Shown piece after piece: positions 50,366 through 60,716 of a stretch of DNA of 64,000 nucleotides (positions within the stretch are counted from its first letter, which is position 1; every line of letters begins with the position of its first letter). Source of the stretch: Serratia microhaemolytica (lineage in GTDB: Bacteria; Pseudomonadota; Gammaproteobacteria; Enterobacterales; Enterobacteriaceae). The DNA lies in NCBI RefSeq assembly GCF_004011885.1, contig NZ_SBEF01000010.1, positions 34,818-98,817 of the forward strand. Direction: 5' to 3'. The translations under genes and the position numbers were made by a program. The notes beneath the pieces were generated by a model, which searched no databases, had not been told where the DNA came from, and saw only the letters and a program-made list of their open reading frames with translations.

Positions 50366-53263
50366 ATGAACCAGACACTCAGCCAACTTGAACACCCGCA
50401 GACATTCGTTCAACGCCACATCGGCCCCTCACCCGCGCAGCAGCAACAGATGCTCGACGCGGTCGCTGCCACTTCGCTAGATGCACTGATCGAACAAATT
50501 GTTCCCGCCAATATCCAGTTACCGACACCCCCAGCAACCGGTGAAGCAACCACTGAACATCAAGCACTGGCAGAACTCAAAGCGATTGCAGCCAAAAACC
50601 AGCGCTATAAATCCTATATCGGTATGGGCTATAGCCCGGTACTGACACCACCGGTTATTCTGCGTAACTTATTGGAAAACCCCAGTTGGTACACTGCCTA
50701 CACACCTTACCAACCGGAGATCTCTCAAGGGCGTCTTGAGGCACTGCTCAACTTCCAGACTGTCACGCTTGATCTGACCGGATTGGATTTAGCCTCCGCT
50801 TCACTACTGGATGAAGCCACCGCTGCTGCCGAGGCAATGGCGCTGGCCAAACGCGCCAGCAAATTAAAGCAGGCCAACCGTTTCTTTGTCGCCGATGATC
50901 TACACCCGCAAACACTGGATGTGGTGCGCACGCGCGCCGAAACATTTGGCTTTGAGCTGATTATCGATAAACCCGCTAAGGCGTTAGAAACCGAAGGGGT
51001 GTTTGGTGTACTGCTGCAACAGGCCGGTAGCAGCGGTGAACTGCATGACTACAGCGCTCTGCTACAGCAGTTGAAACAACGCAACATCATTAGCTGTATG
51101 GCTGCCGACATCATGGCATTGGTGCTACTCACTGCTCCGGGTCAGTACGGGGCAGATGTGGTATTTGGCTCTGCGCAACGTTTCGGCGTGCCGATGGGTT
51201 ATGGTGGCCCACATGCGGCTTTTTTTGCCTGTCGTGATGAGTTCAAACGCTCAATGCCTGGCCGGATCATTGGCCTGTCACGCGATGCGGCAGGCAACCC
51301 AGCGCTACGCATGGCAATGCAGACGCGTGAACAGCACATTCGGCGTGAAAAAGCCAACTCGAATATCTGTACTTCACAGGTTCTGTTGGCCAACATTGCT
51401 GGCCTGTATGCGGTCTATCACGGCCCGCAAGGGTTACGACGCATTGCTCAGCGGATCCACCGCCTGACTGATATTCTCGCCACTGCGCTACAGCAAGCCG
51501 GTCTGAAACTACGCCATCAAACTTGGTTCGACACGCTCTGTGTCGAGGTCAACGATAAAGCAGCCACATTAGCGCGCGCAACAGCGCAGGGGATCAACCT
51601 GCGTAGTGATCTGCAACATGCTGTCGGCATCACACTGGATGAGACCACCCGCAGTGAAGATATCCAAACCTTGTTTGCACTGTTAGTGGCAGATGATCAC
51701 AACACCGCTACAACGCTGCCACTCGATATTGCTGCACTGGATAACACGCTAAGCCAGCACAGCAGCTCAATTCCTGCCAACATGTGGCGTAAAGCACCGA
51801 TCCTGACCCACCCAGTATTTAATCGCTATCACAGCGAAACCGAGATGATGCGCTATATGCATCGACTGGTGCGTAAAGATCTGGCATTAAATCAGGCGAT
51901 GATCCCGCTCGGTTCATGCACCATGAAGTTAAATGCTGCCGCAGAGATGTTGCCAATCACTTGGCCTGAGTTCGCGGATCTGCACCCGTTCTGCCCACCA
52001 GAGCAGGCCGCCGGTTACCAGCAGATGATTGCTCAACTGGCTGACTGGCTAGCAAAACTCACCGGCTACGATGCGATGTGTATGCAGCCTAACTCAGGCG
52101 CACAAGGCGAATATGCCGGCTTACTGGCGATCCGCCGTTATCACCAAAGCCGTGGTCAAGGCAACCGCCACATCTGCCTGATACCCAGCTCGGCACATGG
52201 TACTAACCCGGCCTCAGCACAAATGGCCGGCATGAGCATTGTGGTGGTTGGCTGTGATAAAGAAGGCAATATTGATCTCGATGACCTGCACCACAAAGCG
52301 CAACAGGCGGGAGACGCGCTATCTTGTATCATGGTGACCTACCCTTCCACCCACGGTGTCTATGAAGAGACCATCCGTAGTGCCTGTGAAATTGTTCATC
52401 AATTTGGCGGCCAAGTTTACCTTGATGGCGCCAACATGAATGCGCAAGTTGGCATCACAACACCTGGTTATATTGGCGCCGATGTCTCGCACCTCAATCT
52501 ACACAAAACCTTCTGCATTCCACACGGCGGTGGTGGGCCTGGTATGGGGCCGATTGGTGTCAAAGCACATTTGGCACCGTTTGTCCCTGGCCACTGCGTG
52601 GTCAATATCGAAGGGGTACTGACTCAACAGGGGGCGGTTTCTGCGGCGCCATTTGGCAGCGCGTCAATCTTACCGATCAGTTGGATGTATATCCGCATGA
52701 TGGGTGCTGAGGGGCTTAAGCAGGCCAGCCAAGTGGCGATCCTGAATGCAAACTACATCGCCTGTCGACTGAAAGATGCCTATCCTGTGCTCTACACTGG
52801 GCGTGATCATCGTGTCGCTCATGAGTGCATTCTCGATATCCGACCATTAAAAGAGCAGAGCGGCATCAGCGAGATGGATATCGCCAAACGCTTGATTGAC
52901 TATGGCTTCCATGCACCCACCATGTCATTCCCGGTCGCTGGCACTTTGATGATTGAACCGACTGAATCAGAAAGCAAAGTAGAGCTTGATCGTTTTATCG
53001 CTGCGATGCTTGCCATTCGGGCTGAAATAGCACGTGTCGAAGCGGGTGAATGGCCATTACAGGATAACCCGCTGGTCAATGCTCCACACACCCAGGCTGA
53101 ACTGGTTGAACAGTGGCAGCATCCCTATAGCCGCGAATTGGCCGCCTTCCCTGTGCGCGAACTCCGTGACAACAAATATTGGCCGAGTGTCAAACGGCTG
53201 GATGATGTCTATGGTGATCGCAATCTGTTCTGTGCCTGCGCACCGATCAGCGACTACAGCTAG
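50366..53263 (+). CDS. gcvP: Glycine dehydrogenase (decarboxylating), P protein
   Basis: GcvP is the PLP enzyme that decarboxylates glycine and loads the aminomethyl moiety on GcvH. The start MNQTLSQL at 50366 matches E. coli MTQTLSQL and gives 965 residues. An ATG six codons earlier is also open. N-half marker: [19 protein letters not shown]-half markers: [29 protein letters not shown] and the PLP-lysine segment [23 protein letters not shown]. It lies 186 bases after gcvH, a longer gap than between T and H. A strong hairpin follows. Confidence 0.97.
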   Translation: MNQTLSQLEHPQTFVQRHIGPSPAQQQQMLDAVAATSLDALIEQIVPANIQLPTPPATGEATTEHQALAELKAIAAKNQRYKSYIGMGYSPVLTPPVILRNLLENPSWYTAYTPYQPEISQGRLEALLNFQTVTLDLTGLDLASASLLDEATAAAEAMALAKRASKLKQANRFFVADDLHPQTLDVVRTRAETFGFELIIDKPAKALETEGVFGVLLQQAGSSGELHDYSALLQQLKQRNIISCMAADIMALVLLTAPGQYGADVVFGSAQRFGVPMGYGGPHAAFFACRDEFKRSMPGRIIGLSRDAAGNPALRMAMQTREQHIRREKANSNICTSQVLLANIAGLYAVYHGPQGLRRIAQRIHRLTDILATALQQAGLKLRHQTWFDTLCVEVNDKAATLARATAQGINLRSDLQHAVGITLDETTRSEDIQTLFALLVADDHNTATTLPLDIAALDNTLSQHSSSIPANMWRKAPILTHPVFNRYHSETEMMRYMHRLVRKDLALNQAMIPLGSCTMKLNAAAEMLPITWPEFADLHPFCPPEQAAGYQQMIAQLADWLAKLTGYDAMCMQPNSGAQGEYAGLLAIRRYHQSRGQGNRHICLIPSSAHGTNPASAQMAGMSIVVVGCDKEGNIDLDDLHHKAQQAGDALSCIMVTYPSTHGVYEETIRSACEIVHQFGGQVYLDGANMNAQVGITTPGYIGADVSHLNLHKTFCIPHGGGGPGMGPIGVKAHLAPFVPGHCVVNIEGVLTQQGAVSAAPFGSASILPISWMYIRMMGAEGLKQASQVAILNANYIACRLKDAYPVLYTGRDHRVAHECILDIRPLKEQSGISEMDIAKRLIDYGFHAPTMSFPVAGTLMIEPTESESKVELDRFIAAMLAIRAEIARVEAGEWPLQDNPLVNAPHTQAELVEQWQHPYSRELAAFPVRELRDNKYWPSVKRLDDVYGDRNLFCACAPISDYS

Positions 53264-53278
53264 TTAATTCGGCTGACC

Positions 53279-53324
53279 GGCACCGGTTGCTACTCACCAT
53301 CAGCAACCGGTGCCAGCATCTTTT
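53279..53324 (+). terminator. Terminator of gcvTHP
   Basis: GGCACCGGTTGC (53279-53290) pairs perfectly with GCAACCGGTGCC (53303-53314), a 12-bp stem with a 12-base loop. It is followed by AGCATCTTTT and begins 15 bases after the gcvP stop. The T-run is short and offset by six bases. Confidence 0.7.
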
Positions 53325-53453
53325 ACCCAACCGCCCTGGCAGGGTAACTCACCCGGTTAGATCCCCATCCGTTTGGAGACTGTTAACTGCCAAGCGCTGT
53401 TTATCCACTGTGCCAACTTAGCGCTGTAACTAGCAAACTGATCACGTTCTGAA

Positions 53454-54440
53454 TTAACAAACCACCGCATACGGCAACGATCTCATCTGCAATTGGCTAC
53501 TGTCATCTTGGCTCACGCGCAATAGGCTGTCTGCCGCTAAGTCGTTGTTCATCACCACTTGTACCCAAATCCGCCCATCGGCCAAACGTATCGTGGCCAA
53601 TACCGTGCCAGTGCGCCGCCAGTTCTGCTCCAGCTTTAGTTCCAAATCATCACCCGGCTGTGGAAGCTGCTCAGCGACACCTTCCAGCCAGTAGAGCGCG
53701 CGCTTATTCGCCCCGCGAAACTTGGCGCGCGCCACCATCTCTTGCCCCATATAGCAACCTTTATTAAAGCTAATACCATCGAGTGCTTGCAGATTGGTTG
53801 CTTGTGGCAATAACTGCGCGCTGGTGGCGGCATCAATCACCGGATAACCGGCTTCAATTTCCAGTGCCAGCCATTGGCGACTGGCATTAAATTGCGCCCG
53901 TCCAGAGAGTTGAGTCACCAGTTGGCTTACTACCCGCTCACTGCTGATCAACAAAAAGCGTTCCACAGGCAAGCTGAAATGCAGCAGTGTTGTCTCTTCT
54001 TGCTGCAACACCGGTTGCTGTTGATCCGGCAACCGGACAAAAAACGGTGCCAGTGCCTCACGTGCCTGTTCACCTGCCACCCCTAACAGCACTGCATCTT
54101 CTTGCGGCTCGATAGTCACCTTGGAAAATACCGCATACTTTTTTAGCTCAGCCAACTGGCTTACCAACACACTACGGCGCAATAGATAAGCCAACCCTTC
54201 TGCTCGATGAAACAGGCGTAAGTTGCTAAACATCTTTCCTTTGGCATCACAATGACCACATAGCTGGTGCTGTTCAGTTGCTAATTGAGGCACATCCAGC
54301 GTCAGTTGCCCCTGAAGATATTTGACCTGATCTGCGCCATTAACTTGTACCAGTGCCCAATCTTCCAGTGAGATCAGTGTCAATGGTAACTGTGTCGCGC
54401 TGACTACCGGGCGCGGTGAAAAAGGAATGTTGAGTGCCAT
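53454..54440 (-). CDS. ygfZ: Folate-binding Fe-S maintenance protein YgfZ
   Basis: YgfZ is a GcvT-related tetrahydrofolate-binding protein that supports iron-sulfur enzymes such as MiaB, especially under oxidative stress. The signature [23 protein letters not shown] contains the conserved cysteine. [15 protein letters not shown] and [12 protein letters not shown] also match. I chose the ATG at 54440 ([11 protein letters not shown]), giving 328 residues, as in E. coli. The frame is open 13 codons upstream. It diverges from sdhE, a standard arrangement. Confidence 0.95.
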   Translation of the reverse strand: MALNIPFSPRPVVSATQLPLTLISLEDWALVQVNGADQVKYLQGQLTLDVPQLATEQHQLCGHCDAKGKMFSNLRLFHRAEGLAYLLRRSVLVSQLAELKKYAVFSKVTIEPQEDAVLLGVAGEQAREALAPFFVRLPDQQQPVLQQEETTLLHFSLPVERFLLISSERVVSQLVTQLSGRAQFNASRQWLALEIEAGYPVIDAATSAQLLPQATNLQALDGISFNKGCYMGQEMVARAKFRGANKRALYWLEGVAEQLPQPGDDLELKLEQNWRRTGTVLATIRLADGRIWVQVVMNNDLAADSLLRVSQDDSSQLQMRSLPYAVVC

Positions 54441-54621
54441 ATCAGCCCCTGCTCTCTGTTTAACGTCAATCAAACTCACCCAATGAGTTTAGATAATGCG
54501 ATCAATACTCTTTCCAATCGGTCTGCCAGATTGTTAATCTATACCCCTTCTGCAAGTGATCGCCCGAATCAGGTCAATCACCAACGCATGGACTTATCCG
54601 TCAAGAGGTTTTTATAACGTC

Positions 54622-54888
54622 ATGGATATCAATAACAAAGCACGCATTCACTGGGCCTGTCGCCGTGGAATGCGCGAACTTGATCTCTCGATCATGCCAT
54701 TTTTCGAATATGAATACGACACACTGAACGATCAGGACAAAGCGTTGTTCATTCGGTTACTCGCGTGTGACGATCCTGACCTGTTTAATTGGTTAATGAA
54801 TCATGGTGCTCCGCAGGATCCTGAGCTGCAGAGAATGGTCTCCCTTATCCAAACGAGAAATAAAAACCGTGGCACCGTGGCGCTGTGA
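54622..54888 (+). CDS. sdhE: FAD assembly factor SdhE (YgfY)
   Basis: SdhE promotes covalent flavinylation of succinate dehydrogenase and fumarate reductase. The 88-residue protein starts [22 protein letters not shown] with the functional RGxxE motif. [14 protein letters not shown] (here [11 protein letters not shown]) and [14 protein letters not shown] blocks follow. The start at 54622 excludes 22 upstream in-frame codons that have no family match. It overlaps cptA by 20 bases. Confidence 0.95.
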   Translation: MDINNKARIHWACRRGMRELDLSIMPFFEYEYDTLNDQDKALFIRLLACDDPDLFNWLMNHGAPQDPELQRMVSLIQTRNKNRGTVAL

Positions 54889-55306
54889 TGTCCGTGTATC
54901 TTGGCATACACAACTCTTTTCATTAATGATCCACGGACTGCTGATTTTGCTGGTACTGATCTTACCCTGGCCAGAAGGATACAGCCCACTCTGGTTAATG
55001 CTGCTGGTGTTACTGGTTTTTGAATGCACCGTTAGCCAAAAGAAGATCGCTTTCAGCCGTGGTGAATTCTGGCTGTGTAACGACCAGTACGTTAAATGGC
55101 ACGATGAAGAGTGGACAATGCGCAGCAAGCCGTGGATCTCGCGTTTTGGCATTCTGTTCTCTCTGCAACAAGTGGGCGGTAAACACCGCTGTCGGCTGTG
55201 GCTGGCCTCCGATGCGTTGCACAAGGAAGAGTGGCGTCACTTAAATCAACTGCTACGCAACGACAGCATCAGCAGTGGCGAAAAAAGTGACGATAAAACA
55301 GAGTAA
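54869..55306 (+). CDS. cptA: Membrane protein CptA (YgfX)
   Basis: A small inner-membrane protein encoded with SdhE. E. coli YgfX was described as a toxin inhibiting cell division, and in Serratia it affects prodigiosin production. The GTG at 54869 gives [12 protein letters not shown], like E. coli MVLWQSDLRVSW, and 145 residues. Two hydrophobic helices ([20 protein letters not shown] and [15 protein letters not shown]) precede a soluble C-terminal domain with [10 protein letters not shown]. The 20-base overlap with sdhE implies translational coupling. Confidence 0.88.
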   Translation: MAPWRCDVRVSWHTQLFSLMIHGLLILLVLILPWPEGYSPLWLMLLVLLVFECTVSQKKIAFSRGEFWLCNDQYVKWHDEEWTMRSKPWISRFGILFSLQQVGGKHRCRLWLASDALHKEEWRHLNQLLRNDSISSGEKSDDKTE

Positions 55307-55325
55307 TCACTGCCATTACCGCTCA

Positions 55326-55355
55326 AGGTGAACCGGACAATGCACCGGTTCACCT
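55326..55355. other. Stem-loop between convergent cptA and fldB
   Basis: AGGTGAACCGG (55326-55336) pairs perfectly with CCGGTTCACCT (55345-55355) over an eight-base loop. It lies between two converging genes. No T-tract lies on either side, so a bidirectional terminator is only likely. Confidence 0.5.
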
Positions 55356-55454
55356 AACACGGGCTGCCAAGCGCTAACGTACCCAGCCACAACTCTCGAG
55401 CGTCAGTAATGCCGAGTCGACAGCCTGCAAGTGAGACACTGTGCACAATCATCG

Positions 55455-55973
55455 CTATAGGTGTGCATCTATCTCCAGCAAGATCTGTTCACACCAATCC
55501 TGCAAACGCTGATCAGTTAATTGATACTGGTTCACTTCATCCAGCGCCAAACCAACAAACTGCTGACCATCTGCCGTCAACGCCTTAGAAGCAATAAACT
55601 CAAACCCGGCTGTCGGCCAGAAACCGACAAACTGAGCCCCCAGTGGGGCCAGATAGTCGTGCAAGATCCCCAACGCATCCAAGAACCATTCGCCATACCC
55701 CAACTGGTCGCCCATGCCATACAGCGCCACAATCTTCCCTTGCCAATCAAGGCGCGCTAACTGCGGCCAAATTGCTAGCCAATCTTCCTGTAATTCACCA
55801 AAATCCCAGGTTGGAATGCCGAGGATTAACACTTGATATTGCTCGATCCGTTGTGGCGCAACTTCGCGCAGATTGTGCAGTTCAACCAGATCACTGCCTA
55901 AAATCTGACTGATTTTCTCTGCGACTATTTCGGTGTAGCAGGTGGTTGAACCATAAAACAGACCAATTTTCAT
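55455..55973 (-). CDS. fldB: Flavodoxin 2
   Basis: FldB is an FMN electron carrier, SoxRS-induced in E. coli. The 172 residues start [21 protein letters not shown] (FMN phosphate loop). The flavin-facing loops [15 protein letters not shown] and [20 protein letters not shown] and the end [22 protein letters not shown] match FldB. In E. coli fldB diverges from xerD. Here a GlpP-family gene ends only 27 bases upstream on the same strand, suggesting co-transcription. Confidence 0.95.
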   Translation of the reverse strand: MKIGLFYGSTTCYTEIVAEKISQILGSDLVELHNLREVAPQRIEQYQVLILGIPTWDFGELQEDWLAIWPQLARLDWQGKIVALYGMGDQLGYGEWFLDALGILHDYLAPLGAQFVGFWPTAGFEFIASKALTADGQQFVGLALDEVNQYQLTDQRLQDWCEQILLEIDAHL

Positions 55974-56000
55974 TGCGATACCAAATTACCTATCTTACTG

Positions 56001-56570
56001 TCACGATAATTTAAACTGCCAGACATCATGATTGGTGGTTGCTACCGCAATAGCCCCCGCCGTTAACGCACTCTGGGCATCATCCTGATCACAAACCAAA
56101 CCACCGGCTATGATCGGCAGCGCGACCTTTTCGGCAACCCAACCGAGAACTTTCGGCATACATCCCGGCAAGATCTCGATGCAGTCAGGTGTCGACTGAG
56201 CGACCTGCTTACCAATGTTATGAAAAGAGATTGAATCCATAATGAACAGACGATGGATCGCATAAAAACCATGCTGACGTGCCGCTTTTACCATCGCTGC
56301 TTTGGTGCTGATAATACCATCAGCCTGAGTAACAATTTTCAAGAAATTAATCACAATCTCTTTGTTCGAGCTACCTTCCAGCAGATCAACGTGTACAAAA
56401 GCGTGTTTACCTGCTTCTTTTATCTGCTGGACAATACGCCCAATATTGCAGATATTGCCGTATAGCACCGAGATAATCTGGCAATCAGACTGCACAGCAA
56501 GCTGTAGGCTTTCATGATCTTTCACTGCGGCAATCACCGGGTGCAGTTTCAACAGTTCAATGATAGACAC
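56001..56570 (-). CDS. GlpP-family (glycerol-3-phosphate responsive antiterminator-like) protein
   Basis: A 189-residue TIM-barrel-like protein of the GlpP family. In Bacillus subtilis GlpP binds glycerol-3-phosphate and the glp leader mRNA to prevent termination. Family blocks: FVHVDLLEG, ADGIISTKAAMVKAARQHGFYAIHRLFIMDS, PDCIEILPGCMPKVL, LPIIAGGLVCDQDDAQSALTAGAIAVATTNHDVWQ. The start is GTG at 56570 with GGGGAGG seven bases upstream. It lies between metH (67 bases upstream) and fldB (27 bases downstream), all on the minus strand. No glp genes are in the window. Such proteins are not part of the usual E. coli set, so its target is unknown. Confidence 0.88.
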   Translation of the reverse strand: MSIIELLKLHPVIAAVKDHESLQLAVQSDCQIISVLYGNICNIGRIVQQIKEAGKHAFVHVDLLEGSSNKEIVINFLKIVTQADGIISTKAAMVKAARQHGFYAIHRLFIMDSISFHNIGKQVAQSTPDCIEILPGCMPKVLGWVAEKVALPIIAGGLVCDQDDAQSALTAGAIAVATTNHDVWQFKLS

Positions 56571-56637
56571 AGTAAACCTCCCCTAGCTAAAAAACCGTTT
56601 GACAGTGGATAACATCTGGCCGCTAACGCCGCCACAA

Positions 56638-59600
56638 CTACTCAGCATCATAGGCTAAATTGGGTGCTAACCAGCGCTCAGCTTCACTCAACGTGATGCC
56701 CTTACGCTCGGCATAGTCTGCCACCTGATCGCGCTGGATCTGTGCCACTGCAAAATAGCGGCTTTGTGGATGGCTAAAGTACCAACCAGAAACTGAAGCT
56801 CCCGGCCACATAGCAAAAGAGTCGGTCAGCTTCATGCCGGTATGTGTTTCAACATCAAGCAGTTGCCAGATGGCCTGCTTTTCACTGTGTTCCGGACAAG
56901 CAGCATACCCGGGTGCCGGACGGATCCCTTGATACTCTTCGCGGATCAACGCCTGGTTATCCAATACTTCATCAGGCGCGAAGCCCCAATAGTGTTTACG
57001 CACCTGTTGATGCAAGTACTCAGCAAAAGCCTCCGCCAAACGATCTGCCAACGCTTTCACCATGATTTTATTGTAATCATCATGGTTTTCATCGTAGGCC
57101 GCTGCCAGTTGATCCTCCTCCAGCCCCCCAGTCACCGCAAAAGCCCCCAGATAATCAGCCTTACCGCTCTGTTTGGGTGCGACAAAATCAGCCAGACAGT
57201 AGTTGGCAAAATCGGTTTTTTCGGTCTGTTGGCGCAGATGGTGGCTGATTGCTAAACAGTGCTGACGGCTTTCATCACGATAAATTTCAATATCATCCCC
57301 CACGCTGTTGGCCGGGAACAGGCCAAATACCGCCCGTGGACGTAAACTCGCTGTCGCGGCTAACTGATCCAGCAACTGATTGGCGTCGTGATAGAGACGC
57401 GTCGCCTCTTCGCCTACCACTTCATCGGTTAAAATACGCGGATATTTACCAGCAAGCGACCAAGTCATAAAGAATGGCGTCCAGTCGATATAGTGACGCA
57501 ACGTGTTAATGTCTGCTTCCAGTGTGACTACACCCAGTTGGTTTGGTACTGGCGGCTGATACTGCTGCCAATCGAGGCCAAGCGCATTAGCGCGCGCCTG
57601 TTGCAGGCTCACTGGTGGAGTACGTGGTTTTTTACGCCCATGCTGCAAACGTACCGCCTGATACTCGTTACGTATCCGGCTGACAAATTCATCACGCTGG
57701 CTATCAGAAAGCAGTGCGGAAACCACCCCGACACTGCGTGAAGCATTCTGCACGTAGACCGTTGGGCCACTGTAATGCTGCTCGATTTTCACTGCTGTAT
57801 GCGCTTTCGACGTGGTCGCACCACCAATCAATAATGGCAACTTAAAGCCTTGACGTTCCATCTCTTTGGCAACATTGACCATCTCCTCCAGTGACGGCGT
57901 GATCAGCCCCGATAAGCCGATAATGTCCACCTGCTGTTCACGCGCTGTCTTTAAGATCTTGTCAGTGGGCACCATCACACCAAGATCAATAATTTCATAG
58001 TTGTTACACTGCAACACCACACCAACAATGTTCTTGCCGATGTCATGCACATCCCCTTTTACTGTCGCCAGCAGGATCTTTCCGGCAGCGCTGCCCTGCT
58101 GTTTGCTTGCTTCAATAAATGGCTCCAAATAAGCCACCGCCTGTTTCATCACACGGGCAGATTTGACCACCTGAGGCAAAAACATTTTACCTTCGCCAAA
58201 CAGATCCCCGACGACATTCATCCCCGCCATCAACGGCCCTTCGATCACCTCTATCGGCCGTTGCACCTGCTGACGCGCCTGCTCAGTATCCTGCTCAATA
58301 AATTCCGTGATCCCTTTCACCAGAGCATACTCAAGCCGCTTGTTGACCGGCCAGTTACGCCACTCAGCCAGCTGGGTCACTTCGTTCTCTTTGCTGCCAC
58401 GATACTTCTCTGCCAGTGCCAACAGCCGTTCGGTGCTATCCTGACGGCGGTTGAGAACGACATCCTCTACCGCCGTGCGCAATTCGACACTCAGATCATC
58501 ATAAATCGCTAATTGCCCGGCGTTGACAATACCCATATCCATGCCGTTAGCGATCGCATGGTACAGGAACACTGCGTGGATCGCCTCGCGCACTGGCTCA
58601 TTACCACGGAACGAAAACGAAACGTTAGAGACACCGCCAGAGATCATCGCGTGCGGTAGATGCTGTTTTATGTCTGAACAGGCATTGATAAAATCAACGG
58701 CATAATTGTCATGCGCCTCAATCCCAGTGGCAACAGCAAAAATATTGGGATCAAAAATGATATCTTCAGGCGGGAAGCCAACCTGCTCGGTAAGGATCTG
58801 GTATGCCCGGCGGCAGATGTCAAACTTGCGCGCCCGTGTATCCGCCTGCCCGACCTCATCAAATGCCATCACCACCACAGCAGCACCATAACGCCGCACC
58901 AATTTGGCCTGATGGATAAACGCCTGCTCGCCCTCTTTTAATGAAATTGAATTGACGATCCCTTTACCCTGTAAACATTTTAGTCCCTGTTCGATCACAC
59001 TCCATTTTGACGAATCAATCATCACCGGCACACGCGCAATATCAGGTTCGGAGGCGATCAGATTAAGAAAACGGACCATTGCCGCTTCAGCATCCAGCAT
59101 CCCCTCATCCATATTGATATCGATGATCTGTGCGCCATTCTCAACCTGCTGTCGCGCCACCTCGAGTGCCTGTTGATACTTCTCTTCCTTGATCAGCTTC
59201 TTAAAACGCGCCGACCCGGTGACGTTGGTTCGCTCACCAACATTCACAAACAACGAATTGGCATCAATGGTCAGCGGTTCCAATCCAGAGAGACGACAGG
59301 CAACCGCTAAACCAGGCAACTGGCGCGGGGCAATTCCAGCCACCGCCTGCGCCATCGCAGCAATATGTACTGGCGTAGTGCCACAACAACCACCGACAAT
59401 ATTGAGGAAACCCGCCTTAGCCCACTCAGCCACCTGTTCAGCCATCTGAGCGGCATCCAGATCATACTCGCCAAACGCATTCGGCAAACCAGCATTAGGG
59501 TGCGCACTGACATAACTTTCACTGATTCTTGCTAACTCAGCGACATACTGCCGCAACTCTTGTGGCCCAAGCGCACAGTTGAGGCCAAATGCAATCGGGT

Positions 59601-60315
59601 TAACATGACGCAGTGAGTTATAGAATGCTTCGGTAGTCTGCCCCGACAAGGTGCGCCCAGAGGCATCAGTAATAGTGCCTGAAATCATAATCGGCAGTGT
59701 TACGCCCAGCGCCTCAAACTCACTGGTCACAGCAAATGCTGCTGCTTTCGCGTTAAGTGTGTCGAAGATAGTCTCGATCATAATCAGATCAACACCACCT
59801 TTTATCAGCGCACGGGTGGAGTCGCGATAAGCTGCCACCAATTGATCAAAGGTAACATTGCGCATCGCTGGGTCATTAACATCCGGGGAGATCGAAGCAG
59901 TGCGGTTGGTTGGCCCCAACACCCCAGCGACAAAACGCGGTTTGTCCGGGGTTTTCGCCGACCACTCATCGGCACAGGCGCGCGCCAAGCGTGCAGCCTG
60001 ATAGTTGATCTCATCAGACAGTGTTTCCATCTGATAATCAGCCATCGCAATACTGGTCGCGTTGAAGGTGTCGGTTTCAATAATATCTGCACCTGCCTCT
60101 AGGTAGGCCAGGTGAATAGCGCGGATCACTTCGGGTTTGCTCAATACTAGCAAATCGTTATTGCCCTTCAGCTCAGTAGGCCAATCCGCAAAACGTTGTC
60201 CTCGATAATCCTGCTCTGCCAATTGATGTTTCTGGATCATCGTGCCCATCGCACCATCCAGGATTAAAATACGCCGTGTTAACTGTTGGCGCAGTTGTTC
60301 TGCTTGATTGCTCAC
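56638..60315 (-). CDS. metH: Cobalamin-dependent methionine synthase MetH
   Basis: MetH methylates homocysteine with methyl-THF through cobalamin. The GTG at 60315 ([12 protein letters not shown]) has GAAGGAGC upstream and gives 1225 residues, close to E. coli. Domains in order: homocysteine-binding barrel with zinc Cys in FGLNCALG and VGGCCGTTP; pterin barrel with [18 protein letters not shown]; cobalamin module with [24 protein letters not shown] (B12-binding His); and the AdoMet reactivation domain with [15 protein letters not shown]. The open frame extends 17 codons upstream, but those residues lack family similarity. The transcript may continue to the GlpP-family gene and fldB. Confidence 0.97.
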   Translation of the reverse strand: MSNQAEQLRQQLTRRILILDGAMGTMIQKHQLAEQDYRGQRFADWPTELKGNNDLLVLSKPEVIRAIHLAYLEAGADIIETDTFNATSIAMADYQMETLSDEINYQAARLARACADEWSAKTPDKPRFVAGVLGPTNRTASISPDVNDPAMRNVTFDQLVAAYRDSTRALIKGGVDLIMIETIFDTLNAKAAAFAVTSEFEALGVTLPIMISGTITDASGRTLSGQTTEAFYNSLRHVNPIAFGLNCALGPQELRQYVAELARISESYVSAHPNAGLPNAFGEYDLDAAQMAEQVAEWAKAGFLNIVGGCCGTTPVHIAAMAQAVAGIAPRQLPGLAVACRLSGLEPLTIDANSLFVNVGERTNVTGSARFKKLIKEEKYQQALEVARQQVENGAQIIDINMDEGMLDAEAAMVRFLNLIASEPDIARVPVMIDSSKWSVIEQGLKCLQGKGIVNSISLKEGEQAFIHQAKLVRRYGAAVVVMAFDEVGQADTRARKFDICRRAYQILTEQVGFPPEDIIFDPNIFAVATGIEAHDNYAVDFINACSDIKQHLPHAMISGGVSNVSFSFRGNEPVREAIHAVFLYHAIANGMDMGIVNAGQLAIYDDLSVELRTAVEDVVLNRRQDSTERLLALAEKYRGSKENEVTQLAEWRNWPVNKRLEYALVKGITEFIEQDTEQARQQVQRPIEVIEGPLMAGMNVVGDLFGEGKMFLPQVVKSARVMKQAVAYLEPFIEASKQQGSAAGKILLATVKGDVHDIGKNIVGVVLQCNNYEIIDLGVMVPTDKILKTAREQQVDIIGLSGLITPSLEEMVNVAKEMERQGFKLPLLIGGATTSKAHTAVKIEQHYSGPTVYVQNASRSVGVVSALLSDSQRDEFVSRIRNEYQAVRLQHGRKKPRTPPVSLQQARANALGLDWQQYQPPVPNQLGVVTLEADINTLRHYIDWTPFFMTWSLAGKYPRILTDEVVGEEATRLYHDANQLLDQLAATASLRPRAVFGLFPANSVGDDIEIYRDESRQHCLAISHHLRQQTEKTDFANYCLADFVAPKQSGKADYLGAFAVTGGLEEDQLAAAYDENHDDYNKIMVKALADRLAEAFAEYLHQQVRKHYWGFAPDEVLDNQALIREEYQGIRPAPGYAACPEHSEKQAIWQLLDVETHTGMKLTDSFAMWPGASVSGWYFSHPQSRYFAVAQIQRDQVADYAERKGITLSEAERWLAPNLAYDAE

Positions 60316-60716
60316 AGTTGCTCCTTCACACCCGCTGATTGACTGTTGCCACACTACGGCAACCACAGAAAATATGTTGCATTCTCACTTGGAAAATCAA
60401 TTGACTGCCATGCTAACACAGTTCATCACCAGCAACAGTCAGCCACCCGGTAATAGGCACAAAAAATATCTAGCTCGATTAAGCGATGTTCTACTGCACT
60501 TTGATTATCAGCACCGCATCTACTTTCCAATAATCGGCAGGCGAGAATAAAGTCAGGCTATAGTTCCATCACTCACACAAGATCACTGCACACTATTTTT
60601 TCGACTGGCACCCACACGTTGTGCGTAGCACGAAAAAAACAGTTCCCATTTATCGCCATCACTGTTTTAATCGAACAATCTTATTTAACCTATTGCTTCG
60701 AACAGGGAATGTGAAC
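60316..60716. other. Divergent metH-vgrG intergenic region
   Basis: A 401-base gap without a recognisable gene. A candidate metH promoter on the minus strand is TTGATT (60395-60400) and CATATT (60371-60376), 18 bases apart. I did not find a convincing MetR site. AGGGAA precedes the vgrG ATG. Confidence 0.35.
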
